Shown one piece after another: positions 1 through 5,780 of a stretch of DNA of 5,780 nt. The stretch comes from Gammaproteobacteria bacterium (GTDB lineage: Bacteria > Pseudomonadota > Gammaproteobacteria > Xanthomonadales > Xanthomonadaceae), in contig JAAZHF010000032.1 in assembly GCA_012510865.1 (NCBI GenBank), positions 1 to 5,780 on the forward strand, read 5' to 3'. A program made the position numbers and the translations under genes. The notes beneath the pieces were generated by a model that was not told the origin of the DNA, ran no database searches, and saw only the letters and a program-made list of their open reading frames with translations. The stretch's first letter is position 1. Each line of letters starts with the position of its first letter.

Positions 1-610
1 CCTGGCGCAGGGGCCGTCGCGGCTGGCGGGCGACCGGCGCAACGCGGGTGCGTGGGGCAGCTACCCCCCGGCCTGGCTGCGCACGCGCCTGCTGGTCGAA
101 GCGCTGCGTGCGATGGCCCGCGACGAGGCCGCGCGCGCGCTCGCCGCGACCCTCGCCGCGCGGCAGCAGGCGAACTTCGGCGAGCCGCCGGCGAACCGCG
201 AGTTCGAGGACGACGCGGCCCCCGTGGCCGCGGCCCTGCTCGACTGCCCCTGCCCCACGCTGCAGGCCGCCGACGGCGCCGCGCCGCGCGTGCGCGACCT
301 GCTGCCGCCGCTGCAGCCGGATCCGCGGCTGGTCGCGGAGAACATCCTGAGCAACTACGACCCGGGATCGAAGCGGCTCGCGGTGCTGCTGGCCGCCGCG
401 CGCTGGGTCTGGGAGCGCGATCCCCGCGGCTGGGTCGAGGGCGGACGCGACCAGCGCATCCGCGCGCTGCTGCCGAAGCCGGAGCCGGCCACGCGCGGGC
501 CGCTGCGGCGCCAAGCCGGCCATGGCGAGGAGGCCGCGCGCGAGGCGCGGGAGAAGGAGCGCGGCGCGGCCTGGTTCGACACCCTGTTCCCCGGGGCGGG
601 GCCGGGGTGA
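1..610 (+). CDS. Hypothetical protein, 3' part (5' end outside window)
   Basis: This is an open frame from base 2 to the TGA at 608-610, giving 202 visible residues with no stop. It reads in from the left edge, so the true start is outside; the first internal ATG is residue 38. An early stretch, GSYPPAWLRTRLLVEAL (about residues 19-35), resembles the 'HPP..LR.R.L...L' segment found near the C-terminus of some M48-type membrane-associated metallopeptidases, which is the only hint of family. No HExxH motif is visible, but it would lie upstream. Further along are a CPCP cluster (residues 82-85), a helical segment around NILSNYDPGSKRLAVLLAAA, and a charged Arg/Glu-rich tail ending in FDTLFPGAGPG. 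No membrane segment or signal is seen in the visible part. It converges with the C25-like gene, the two stop codons being one base apart. That it is a gene is well supported by its frame, composition and tight fit to its neighbour; its function is unknown and the M48 suggestion is weak. Confidence 0.72.
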   Translation, partial: LAQGPSRLAGDRRNAGAWGSYPPAWLRTRLLVEALRAMARDEAARALAATLAARQQANFGEPPANREFEDDAAPVAAALLDCPCPTLQAADGAAPRVRDLLPPLQPDPRLVAENILSNYDPGSKRLAVLLAAARWVWERDPRGWVEGGRDQRIRALLPKPEPATRGPLRRQAGHGEEAAREAREKERGAAWFDTLFPGAGPG

Positions 611-611
611 A

Positions 612-2084
612 TCAGTCCGGACCGCCCTGCAGCACGGACGCGCGCAGGCGCACGGCGGGGTCGCCGAGGATCACGTAGTTGCGGGCATCGTCGCGCGCGA
701 CCCAGCGGTTGGCCAGCACCTCGTCGGACACGTCGGCGCCGCCCTTGCGGTCGGCGATGGCGTCGGCCAGGTCGGCGCTGAGCGCGGCCCACCGGATGTT
801 GAACTGGTCTGTGGCGTAGCCGACGCGATGCCCGGCCGCGAGCCTTGCAAGCACGTCGCGGAACCCCTGGACCTGCCCGCGGCTGCGGTCGGACAGGAAG
901 GAGTAGGCCCAGGCGCGGTCGATGTGGCCGATGGAGGCCAGGGCGCCGCCGGCGGGATGCGCCAGCATGGCCTGCGGCAGCGGTGCGATCCGCGGCGCGT
1001 CGGCGATCCGGCGCGGTGCGTCGGCCGTGCGCGCGTAGTCGTCGAACTTGGGGTAGCCGGCGCTGTAGCAGGCGAAGAACAGGTGCACCAGGCCGGCGAG
1101 GCTCGCGTCCGCGGGCAGGTCCCCGGCCTCGAACCAGTGCTCGCGCGCGATCGCGCCGTAGCCGTCCCAGTCCTGGCAGACGATCGCGCCCTGGGCCCGC
1201 CGCCGGTCGTCCTCGGACGCGAACTCCATGCCGTGCGAGCCCGTGACCAGCAGCGCCGGAAGGCCGCCCTCGCGAGCGCCGGCCAGCAGGTCGCGCAGCA
1301 CGCCGCGGCTCGCCCTGCGCTCTGGCGCGCCGCCGTCGCCGATGATGGCCTCGGTGGCGAAGCCGGCGCCTCGCCCGACCGGTCCGTGCGGCGAGCCCTC
1401 GTCGACGAGCGCGCGCGCGACCTCCCTGGCGAACAGCTGCGTGGCGGGGTCGAAGTCGTGCTCGGGGGCGAAGACCGCGATCCGCTTGCGGCCCGGAGGC
1501 GGGTCGGCGGTCTCGTACGCGACCACGGACGCGGCGTAGCGCCGGTACTCGTCGGGCGTGTCGAAGGCCAGGCGGCCGACCGCCCAGTAGATGTCCAGGG
1601 TGTACTGGAATTCGTAGGGCAGGGCGGTCGGGTCCCCGACCAGCAGCAGGTAGAAGGGCACGCCGTGGTGCGGGTCGACGATGTTGAGCGAGCTGCCGTG
1701 GCGCGCAAGCCACGCCGCCGCCGACTCGCCGGGCGCGGGCGCGTCGCCGCCTTCGAACACCTTGAACAGCGCGCCGGCTTCGCGGCGGCGCCGGGCCAGC
1801 AGCGGCTCCAGCGCAGCGACGGCCTCCGGGCCGGTGCCGCGCGCGAACACCACGCCCCAGCCGGTCCTCGACAGGTCGTTGGGATCGGGGATGTCGCTGA
1901 CCACCGCATAGGCGACGCCGCTGGCGATGGCCTGCTTGGCTTCCAGTGCTTCCGGCCGGGTGCCGGTCCCGTCCGCGAGCAGGGCGGCCAGGGAGGCGGC
2001 GTCGATCTGCGGCAGGGGCCGCCCGGTCGCCGCGGAGACGCCGAAGGACAGCGGGAGGTCGATGGTGCAAGGATCGTCGGGCAT
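612..2084 (-). CDS. Gingipain-like (C25-type, clan CD) cysteine peptidase homologue, apparently cytosolic
   Basis: A 490-residue protein. The case for a clan CD (caspase/gingipain fold) peptidase rests on a hydrophobic strand ending in His-Gly (LLVTGSHGMEF, His284) followed by a second strand ending in Ala-Cys (LVHLFFACYSAG, Cys339). This His-Gly then Ala-Cys order is the catalytic dyad of the clan. Two GDP turns, YLLLVGDP (145-152) and VILGDPAVRL (471-480), match phrases usual in C25 proteins, the second near the C-terminal end of the peptidase domain. The N-terminal 200 residues include a GWGVVF segment (75-80) and a segment around FQYTLDIYWAVGRLAFDT (159-176) that look like a conserved accessory domain. 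Unlike secreted gingipains there is no signal peptide, no obvious propeptide and no C-terminal sorting domain. It is the last gene of the minus-strand operon, 12 bases after the alpha/beta hydrolase stop, so translation is probably coupled. The start is ATG at 2084. Fold and dyad are fairly secure; substrate and biological role are unknown. Confidence 0.85.
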   Translation of the reverse strand: MPDDPCTIDLPLSFGVSAATGRPLPQIDAASLAALLADGTGTRPEALEAKQAIASGVAYAVVSDIPDPNDLSRTGWGVVFARGTGPEAVAALEPLLARRRREAGALFKVFEGGDAPAPGESAAAWLARHGSSLNIVDPHHGVPFYLLLVGDPTALPYEFQYTLDIYWAVGRLAFDTPDEYRRYAASVVAYETADPPPGRKRIAVFAPEHDFDPATQLFAREVARALVDEGSPHGPVGRGAGFATEAIIGDGGAPERRASRGVLRDLLAGAREGGLPALLVTGSHGMEFASEDDRRRAQGAIVCQDWDGYGAIAREHWFEAGDLPADASLAGLVHLFFACYSAGYPKFDDYARTADAPRRIADAPRIAPLPQAMLAHPAGGALASIGHIDRAWAYSFLSDRSRGQVQGFRDVLARLAAGHRVGYATDQFNIRWAALSADLADAIADRKGGADVSDEVLANRWVARDDARNYVILGDPAVRLRASVLQGGPD

Positions 2085-2099
2085 CGGCTCGCTCGCTCA
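2085..2099 (-). promoter_or_regulatory. Weak ribosome binding site overlapping upstream stop, GAGC repeat
   Basis: On the minus strand the hydrolase stop TGA runs directly into GCGAGCGAGCCG and then the ATG at 2084. The best Shine-Dalgarno match is GAG at 2094-2092, seven bases before the start, within three tandem GAGC units. The weak match and 12-base gap suggest that ribosomes finishing the hydrolase gene start the C25-like gene. Coupling is inference. Confidence 0.4.
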
Positions 2100-3413
2100 G
2101 GCCAGGGCCGCCTGCCAGATCGCGTGCGCGACCTCGGGGCCGTCGATGTCGCTGTGGGCCCCCGAGACGCCGCCGCCCTTGCTGATGTAGCGGCTGGCCT
2201 CGAGGTTGTACACGCCGCCGGGGGCCAGGTCGTAGTCCTGGTCGGCCGGAAGCATCGGCAGCTGCTTCGCGTCCTGCAGGCCGCGCAGGCCGAAGGCGCC
2301 GATCGCGCCGTACTTGGGGAGCTCGCCCGGCGCGAAATCGACCTGGCGCGCGACGCCGGCGGCGATCGGATACAGCGTGCCCACCGCGCGGTCATGGCGC
2401 GAGATCGTGGCCAGCACCGGCCCGCGCACCTTGCGGTCGGCGAGCAGGCGGTGGAAATAGCCCGGCGTGCCGTTGGCGGCGGGGATCCTCGGCGCGTACG
2501 ACCACAGCGACATCGCGCCCTGGACCAGCACGCAGGAATCCACCGGGCGCGGCAGCGGCGCCGCGGCGCCGGCGCCGCCCAGCGCCGAGGACACCACGAT
2601 GCAGCCGAAGCTGTGGCCCATCAGGTGGATGCGCGCGGACGGCGCCTTCTCCTGCAGCAGCTTGAGGAACCCGTGCACGCCGCGCTCGCCGACGCTGCGC
2701 GCGCGCTTCTTCATGGTCCAGAACGAGAGCTGGCGCAGCGGGGCCAGGAAGATGCCGCCCAGCCGCGAGCCGCCGAAGTCGGTGGCTTCGCTGGAATGCG
2801 CGGCCGCGGCGTCGGGATCGAAGGGCCGGCGGTCGTCGCCGGGCGCGCCGGCGGCGCCCTCCGCGCCGAGACCGAGCCGGCGGTCGAGCGCGAGGTAGGC
2901 CCGGCGCGCCGCGTCGGTCAGGGTGTCACGCGCGGCGTTGCGGCTGGCCTCGGTCACGATCGTGCGCAGCAGCGGGCGGACCTCGGGGCCGGCGCCGAGC
3001 CGCTCGACGTACAGCTCCACCAGTTCGTCCACCCCCTGCGCGCGCTCGCCGGGCCCGAAGCTGGCGCCGTCGCGCATTTCCTCGTCGCCGAAGGGCAGGC
3101 TCGGCCAGTGCAGTCCGATGTGCAGCGGCGCGAAGCCGGGGCGCGCGGCGCGGGCGCGGGCGGCGTCGGACGCGCTGCCGGCAAGCGCGCCGATCCAGCG
3201 GTCGTACTGGTCGACCGCGGCCGGCAGGTCGCCCTTCCAGCCGTGGCTGAAGAGGAAGATGTCGGTGCGCGGGTCGCCCTCGAGCTCGGCCACCACGCGC
3301 TCGCTGAAGCGGCCCCCGGGCGCGTCGGGGTCGTCGCCGCGCTCGGCGCCGTCGGCGTCGAAGGAGACCAGCGCGTAGCGGCCCGCGCCGCCGTTGGTTG
3401 TCCGCCATGCCAT
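2097..3413 (-). CDS. Alpha/beta hydrolase (serine hydrolase, substrate unknown)
   Basis: A 438-residue protein with an alpha/beta-hydrolase signature. The nucleophile elbow is HLMGHSFGCIVV with Ser268 in GHSFG. The early strand-turn IFLFSHGWKGD (52-62) fits the oxyanion-hole region. Candidate acid and base are Asp341 in ATISRHDRAVG and His420 in VSGAHSDIDG, correctly ordered after the serine. Between the first strand and the nucleophile lies an unusually long region (about 65-255) containing HWPSLPFGDEE and a basic aromatic stretch LSFWTMKKRARSVGERG; it probably forms a large lid or partner-binding insert. There is no signal peptide, lipobox or membrane segment, so it should act in the cytoplasm. 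The ATG at 3413 is preceded by a good GGGGAG site. It follows the amidase by 38 bases and precedes the C25-like gene by 12. A lipase, esterase or acyltransferase activity is possible; the sequence does not say which, and I recognise no characterised relative. Confidence 0.88.
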   Translation of the reverse strand: MAWRTTNGGAGRYALVSFDADGAERGDDPDAPGGRFSERVVAELEGDPRTDIFLFSHGWKGDLPAAVDQYDRWIGALAGSASDAARARAARPGFAPLHIGLHWPSLPFGDEEMRDGASFGPGERAQGVDELVELYVERLGAGPEVRPLLRTIVTEASRNAARDTLTDAARRAYLALDRRLGLGAEGAAGAPGDDRRPFDPDAAAAHSSEATDFGGSRLGGIFLAPLRQLSFWTMKKRARSVGERGVHGFLKLLQEKAPSARIHLMGHSFGCIVVSSALGGAGAAAPLPRPVDSCVLVQGAMSLWSYAPRIPAANGTPGYFHRLLADRKVRGPVLATISRHDRAVGTLYPIAAGVARQVDFAPGELPKYGAIGAFGLRGLQDAKQLPMLPADQDYDLAPGGVYNLEASRYISKGGGVSGAHSDIDGPEVAHAIWQAALA

Positions 3414-3425
3414 GGAATGCTCCCC
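3414..3425 (-). promoter_or_regulatory. Ribosome binding site of the alpha/beta hydrolase
   Basis: Read on the minus strand, GGGGAG at 3425-3420 is followed by six bases (CATTCC) and the ATG at 3413. This is a strong Shine-Dalgarno at good spacing. It decides this start over the nearby out-of-frame ATG at 3408. Confidence 0.7.
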
Positions 3426-3451
3426 GCGGTTGGGCGCGTCGGCCGCGGCCG

Positions 3452-4096
3452 TCAGCGCACGATCAGTTCGTAGCCGTCCTCGGGCTCGGGCGCCTCCATC
3501 GCGACCTCGGCCGGAAGCTGGAAGGAGGCGCCGCGCACGAACTCCGAGACCGCGGCGGCCAGCGCCTCGGCGATGCCCTGGCGGTAGGACGGGTTGGCCA
3601 GCCGCTGCTCCTCCTCCGGCACGTCCATGAAGCTCACTTCGACCAGGCAGGCGGCGGTGGATGGATGGTGCGAGGCCGGCGCCAGCACGCCGAAGCGCGC
3701 GCGCTTTACGCCGCGGTCGGCGAGCAGGGTGGCGTCGAGCATGAACTGCTGGACCAGCCGTGCCAGCGTGGTCGAAGGCGGCGTGGAGCCGGCGTGGACG
3801 AAGGTCTCGGTGCCCTGGGCGCGGCGGTTGAAGCCGTTGAAGTGGATCGAGACGAAGGCCGTCGCCCGCTGTTCGCGCGCGACGCGTGCGCGCGCCGAAA
3901 GCCCGAGGTTCTCGTCGGTGTCGCGGGTCAGCACGCAGCGCAGGCCGTGGTCGACGAGCAGCGGCGCGGCCCTGAGCGCGATGTCGAGGGTGAGGTCCTT
4001 CTCAAGGGTGCCGGCCGGGCCGACGGCATTGTTCGGGCTGGAGCCACCGACGGTTTGCCTGCCCCCGTGCCCGGGGTCGATCACGACGACGTCCAC
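3452..4096 (-). CDS. N-acetylmuramoyl-L-alanine amidase (Amidase_3), no signal peptide
   Basis: This enzyme family cleaves the amide bond between N-acetylmuramic acid and L-alanine in peptidoglycan and depends on zinc. Counting from the GTG start at 4096 (214 residues), the Amidase_3 ligands are all visible: His10 in VVVIDPGHGG, Glu32 in TLEKDLTLDIA, His85 in VSIHFNGF, and the catalytic Glu153 in CLVEVSFMD. GTETFVHAG after the second His and DRGVKRARFGVL are also typical. The protein is essentially the catalytic domain plus a short acidic tail; there is no AMIN, SPOR or LysM domain, and no signal peptide. The start is uncertain. The ATG at 4162 would add 22 non-conserved Ala/Arg-rich residues with no ribosome site, whereas the GTG at 4096 has a strong site and sits right before the first conserved strand, so I prefer the GTG. 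It is the first gene of the three-gene minus-strand operon. How a leaderless-looking amidase reaches the wall is open: another secretion route, lysis, or a cytosolic muropeptide substrate. Confidence 0.9.
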   Translation of the reverse strand: MDVVVIDPGHGGRQTVGGSSPNNAVGPAGTLEKDLTLDIALRAAPLLVDHGLRCVLTRDTDENLGLSARARVAREQRATAFVSIHFNGFNRRAQGTETFVHAGSTPPSTTLARLVQQFMLDATLLADRGVKRARFGVLAPASHHPSTAACLVEVSFMDVPEEEQRLANPSYRQGIAEALAAAVSEFVRGASFQLPAEVAMEAPEPEDGYELIVR

Positions 4097-4107
4097 GGCC
4101 TTCTCCC
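4097..4107 (-). promoter_or_regulatory. Ribosome binding site that supports the GTG start of the amidase
   Basis: On the minus strand GGGAGAAGGCC occupies 4107-4097 immediately before GTG at 4096-4094. GGAG lies six bases from the GTG. No comparable site precedes the longer ATG start at 4162, so this is the main argument for the shorter protein. Confidence 0.6.
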
Positions 4108-4160
4108 GTGAGTCCGCACCCCTGCGAGGGGACCAACGCGCGGCCGCGGCGGGACCGGAC

Positions 4161-4179
4161 ATGCGCTACCGTAGCCGCG
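4161..4179. promoter_or_regulatory. Possible symmetric (bidirectional) -10 promoter element
   Basis: GCTACCGTAGC at 4165-4175 is a perfect 5-base inverted repeat around one central base. It gives TACCGT on the plus strand (4167-4172), with six bases to the GTG of the glycosylase at 4179, and TACGGT on the minus strand (4173-4168), with five bases to the ATG at 4162. Both are weak but acceptable -10 hexamers, placed where transcripts would begin at or next to those start codons. I see no clear -35 on either side. This is inferred from pattern and spacing only. Confidence 0.35.
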
Positions 4180-4787
4180 TGTCCGACGCCTTCGCCCCCG
4201 ATTGGCGGCCCCTGCCGCGCGAGTTCTACCGCCGCCACCCGGCGGAGGTGGCGCCCGAACTCCTGAACAAGCTGCTGGTGCGCAGCGACGGACGCGCCGG
4301 CCGGATCGTCGAGGTCGAGGCCTATGCCGGCAGCGAGGATCCCGCCGCGCACTCCTTCCGCGGGCCCACCGCGCGCAACGCCACCATGTTCGGCGAGCCC
4401 GGGCACTTGTATGTCTATTTCACCTACGGCATGCACTGGGGCAGCAACGCCGTCTGCGGCGACGTGGGCGAGGGCGCCGGCGTGCTGCTGCGCGCGATGG
4501 AGCCGCTGCAGGGGATCGAGGCCATGCGCGCGCTGCGGCCGAAGGCGCGCCGCGACCGCGACCTTGCCAGCGGGCCGGGCAAGCTGTCGCAGGCGATGGG
4601 CATCACCCGCGAGCTCGACGGCGCCGACCTGGTGACCGCCGACCGCGGAATCGCGATCCTGTCCGACGGCATGCCGCCGCCGCGCCGGCCGGTGGTCGGG
4701 CCGCGGGTGGGCATCAGCAAGGCGGTCGACTTCCCGTGGCGCTGGCACGTGCCCGACCACCTGCACGTCTCGGTGCGCAAGCGCTGA
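4179..4787 (+). CDS. mpg: DNA-3-methyladenine glycosylase, AAG/MPG family
   Basis: The AAG/MPG family removes alkylated purines such as 3-methyladenine, and often hypoxanthine, as the first step of base excision repair. From the GTG at 4179 the protein has 202 residues, a normal length for bacterial members. Conserved features appear in order: PELLNKLLV (26-34; the usual G of LLGK is N), GRIVEVEAYAG with catalytic Glu47 and the base-flipping Tyr49, EDPAAHSFRGPTARNATMF with His58, HLYVYFTYGMHWGSN with Tyr80, Tyr83 and Asn90 at the positions of human Tyr159, Tyr162 and Asn169, then SGPGKLSQAMGI and RVGISKAVDFPWRWHV. The in-frame ATG at 4161 would add six residues (MRYRSR), but neither start has a Shine-Dalgarno and the palindromic -10 candidate lies between them, so a leaderless GTG start is plausible. 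It diverges from the amidase and ends 14 bases before the convergent ligD stop. The family assignment is secure; only the start is in doubt. Confidence 0.95.
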   Translation: MSDAFAPDWRPLPREFYRRHPAEVAPELLNKLLVRSDGRAGRIVEVEAYAGSEDPAAHSFRGPTARNATMFGEPGHLYVYFTYGMHWGSNAVCGDVGEGAGVLLRAMEPLQGIEAMRALRPKARRDRDLASGPGKLSQAMGITRELDGADLVTADRGIAILSDGMPPPRRPVVGPRVGISKAVDFPWRWHVPDHLHVSVRKR

Positions 4788-4801
4788 TCGCGCCGATGGG
4801 C

Positions 4802-5780
4802 TCAGTCCCCGCTCCAGCGTGAAAGGTCCTGGCGGATGTCGTCGATCCCGGCCCAGGGGTCCTTGCGGCGGCGGCGCAGCAGCGCGGGCACGTCGCGGAG
4901 GGTGAAGGCGTCGGCGCGCTTCAGCCTGCCCAGGCTTTCCCAGGTGATCGGCAGCGCGACCGGGGCGCCCTCGCGGGCGCGCAGCGAGTACGACGCCACC
5001 GCGGTCGCGCCGCGGCCGTTGCGCAGGTAGTCCACGAAGATCCGCCGGTCGCGCCGCGACTTCGTGGCGGTGGCGACGAAGCGCTGCGGCTGCGAGGCGG
5101 CGAGGGTGTCGGCGAAGCCGTGCGCGAAGCGCTTGGTGAGCTCCCAGTCGCAGCCCGGCGCCAGCGGTACCACGACGTGCAGGCCCTTGCCGCCGGTCAC
5201 GCGCAGGAAGGACTCGAGCCCGGTCCGCCGCAGCAGCCCGCGGATGTCGCGCGCGGCCTGCTTGACGTCGGAGAAGGACACCCCGGGGCCGGGGTCGAGG
5301 TCGAAGACCACGCGGTCGGCGACGTCGGGCGCGTCGGCGCGGGCGCCCCAGGGATGGAACTCGATCGCGTTGAACTGCACCAGCTCGATCAGGCTGGCCG
5401 CATCCTCGACCACGAGGTACTCGCCGTTGGCCCCGCTTTCCTCCTTGAGCCGGACCGAGGACACGCGCTCCAGCCCGGCGGTGTGGTGCTTCTGGAAGAA
5501 GCAGGCCCGGGCGGTGCCCGAGGGACAGCGGATGATCGACAGCGGCCGCCCGGCGATCCCCGGCAGCAGGTGGTCCATGACCGCCGCGTAGTAGTCGTGG
5601 ACGTCCTGCTTGGTGGCGCGGATGTCGGGGAACACCACCCGGCCCGGGCTGGTGAGGGCGGGGGGCGCGCGACCGCGGGCGGCGGCCTTCCTGTTCGTGC
5701 CGCGCGCCGTCGCCGACGGTGGCGCGGAGTCGCCGTCGGCGAGGTCGCCGACGTCCTTGTCGTGGCGCACGGCCTTGAGC
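4802..5780 (-). CDS. ligD: LigD, C-terminal primase/polymerase domain (5' part outside window)
   Basis: LigD is the multidomain enzyme of bacterial non-homologous end joining, which works with Ku to process, fill and seal double-strand breaks. The visible 325 residues run from the right edge to TGA at 4804-4802. Counting from the first complete codon, the opening LKAVRHDKDV resembles the end of the LigD ligase domain (usual form G-L-R-x-D-K), followed by an Ala/Arg/Ser-rich linker (about 12-40) and the polymerase domain from LTSPGRVVFPD. Key residues are present: FQKHH (95-99), IEFHPWG with His142, the metal-binding Asp160 and Asp162 in VFDLDPG, GGKGLHVVVPL (196-206), and the third acid Asp250 in IFVDYLRNGRGATAVA. 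The C-terminal FTLRDVPALLRRRRKDPW is usual for the family. A GTG at 5770 could be mistaken for a start, but the frame stays open upstream and the LigD-like linker crosses it, so the gene continues to the right. The order ligase then polymerase at the C-terminus fits the Pseudomonas-type layout. No Ku gene lies in the window. Confidence 0.95.
   Translation of the reverse strand, partial: LKAVRHDKDVGDLADGDSAPPSATARGTNRKAAARGRAPPALTSPGRVVFPDIRATKQDVHDYYAAVMDHLLPGIAGRPLSIIRCPSGTARACFFQKHHTAGLERVSSVRLKEESGANGEYLVVEDAASLIELVQFNAIEFHPWGARADAPDVADRVVFDLDPGPGVSFSDVKQAARDIRGLLRRTGLESFLRVTGGKGLHVVVPLAPGCDWELTKRFAHGFADTLAASQPQRFVATATKSRRDRRIFVDYLRNGRGATAVASYSLRAREGAPVALPITWESLGRLKRADAFTLRDVPALLRRRRKDPWAGIDDIRQDLSRWSGD

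Noticed and set aside
2085..2099. Tandem GAGC units as a phase-variable repeat
   Set aside because: Only three units are present, too few to expect slippage at a useful rate, and they are explained by a stop codon plus a weak ribosome site.
355..2395. Long minus-strand frames (355-2070 and 671-2395) of over 570 residues
   Set aside because: Both are Arg/Ala/Pro/Ser-rich out-of-frame shadows of the C25-like and hydrolase genes and lack any domain signature.
3441..3450. GGCCGCGGCC palindrome between amidase and hydrolase as a terminator or operator
   Set aside because: It is a 10-base palindrome with no loop and no following T-run, and such GC palindromes are expected by chance at this base composition.
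522..3473. A 983-residue plus-strand open frame across the protease and hydrolase genes
   Set aside because: It is antisense to two genes that share one frame. Its codon first bases fall on their third positions, which are almost always G or C, so stop codons (which begin with T) are rare. The product is Arg/Ala/Gly/Val-rich with no recognisable motif.
3398..4111. Plus-strand frame of 237 residues opposite the amidase
   Set aside because: The minus strand carries every Amidase_3 catalytic motif here; the plus frame is its antisense shadow.
5768..5770. GTG as the start of a stand-alone LigD polymerase-domain protein
   Set aside because: The frame remains open to the window edge and the residues around it (LKAVRHDKDV) resemble the ligase-polymerase linker of full-length LigD.

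Overview
The window is very GC-rich (roughly 70% or more), gene-dense and coded on both strands with almost no spacers. The protein styles (a LigD-type NHEJ ligase, a compact AAG-family glycosylase, very strong G/C bias at third codon positions) suggest a high-GC proteobacterium, most plausibly a Xanthomonadaceae member such as Lysobacter or Luteimonas. That placement is inference from protein style; there is no rRNA or marker gene here.

Layout, left to right. (1) 2-610, plus strand: the 3' end of a protein I cannot confidently identify, with a faint resemblance to C-terminal parts of M48-type peptidases. (2) 612-2084, minus strand: a 490-residue protein with a gingipain-like (family C25, clan CD) His/Cys arrangement and no export signal. 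(3) 2097-3413, minus strand: a 438-residue alpha/beta hydrolase with a visible Ser-Asp-His triad. (4) 3452-4096 (possibly from 4162), minus strand: an Amidase_3 N-acetylmuramoyl-L-alanine amidase, also without a signal peptide. Genes 4, 3 and 2 are transcribed in that order with gaps of 38 and 12 bases and look like one operon. (5) 4179-4787, plus strand: an AAG/MPG-type DNA-3-methyladenine glycosylase, divergent from the amidase. (6) 4802-5780, minus strand: the C-terminal primase/polymerase part of LigD, which continues past the right edge.

There are two functional blocks. The right block is DNA repair: base excision of alkylated purines beside end joining, as convergent neighbours. The left block is a hydrolase operon that joins a cell-wall amidase, an uncharacterised alpha/beta hydrolase and an apparently cytosolic caspase/gingipain-fold protease. 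It is the part most likely to hold something undescribed, although its role cannot be deduced from sequence alone. The blocks meet at a short divergent region (4097-4178) containing an 11-base palindrome that could supply a -10 element in both directions.

I saw no tRNA, rRNA, CRISPR array, insertion sequence, attachment site or convincing rho-independent terminator. No stretch longer than 300 bases lacks a gene.
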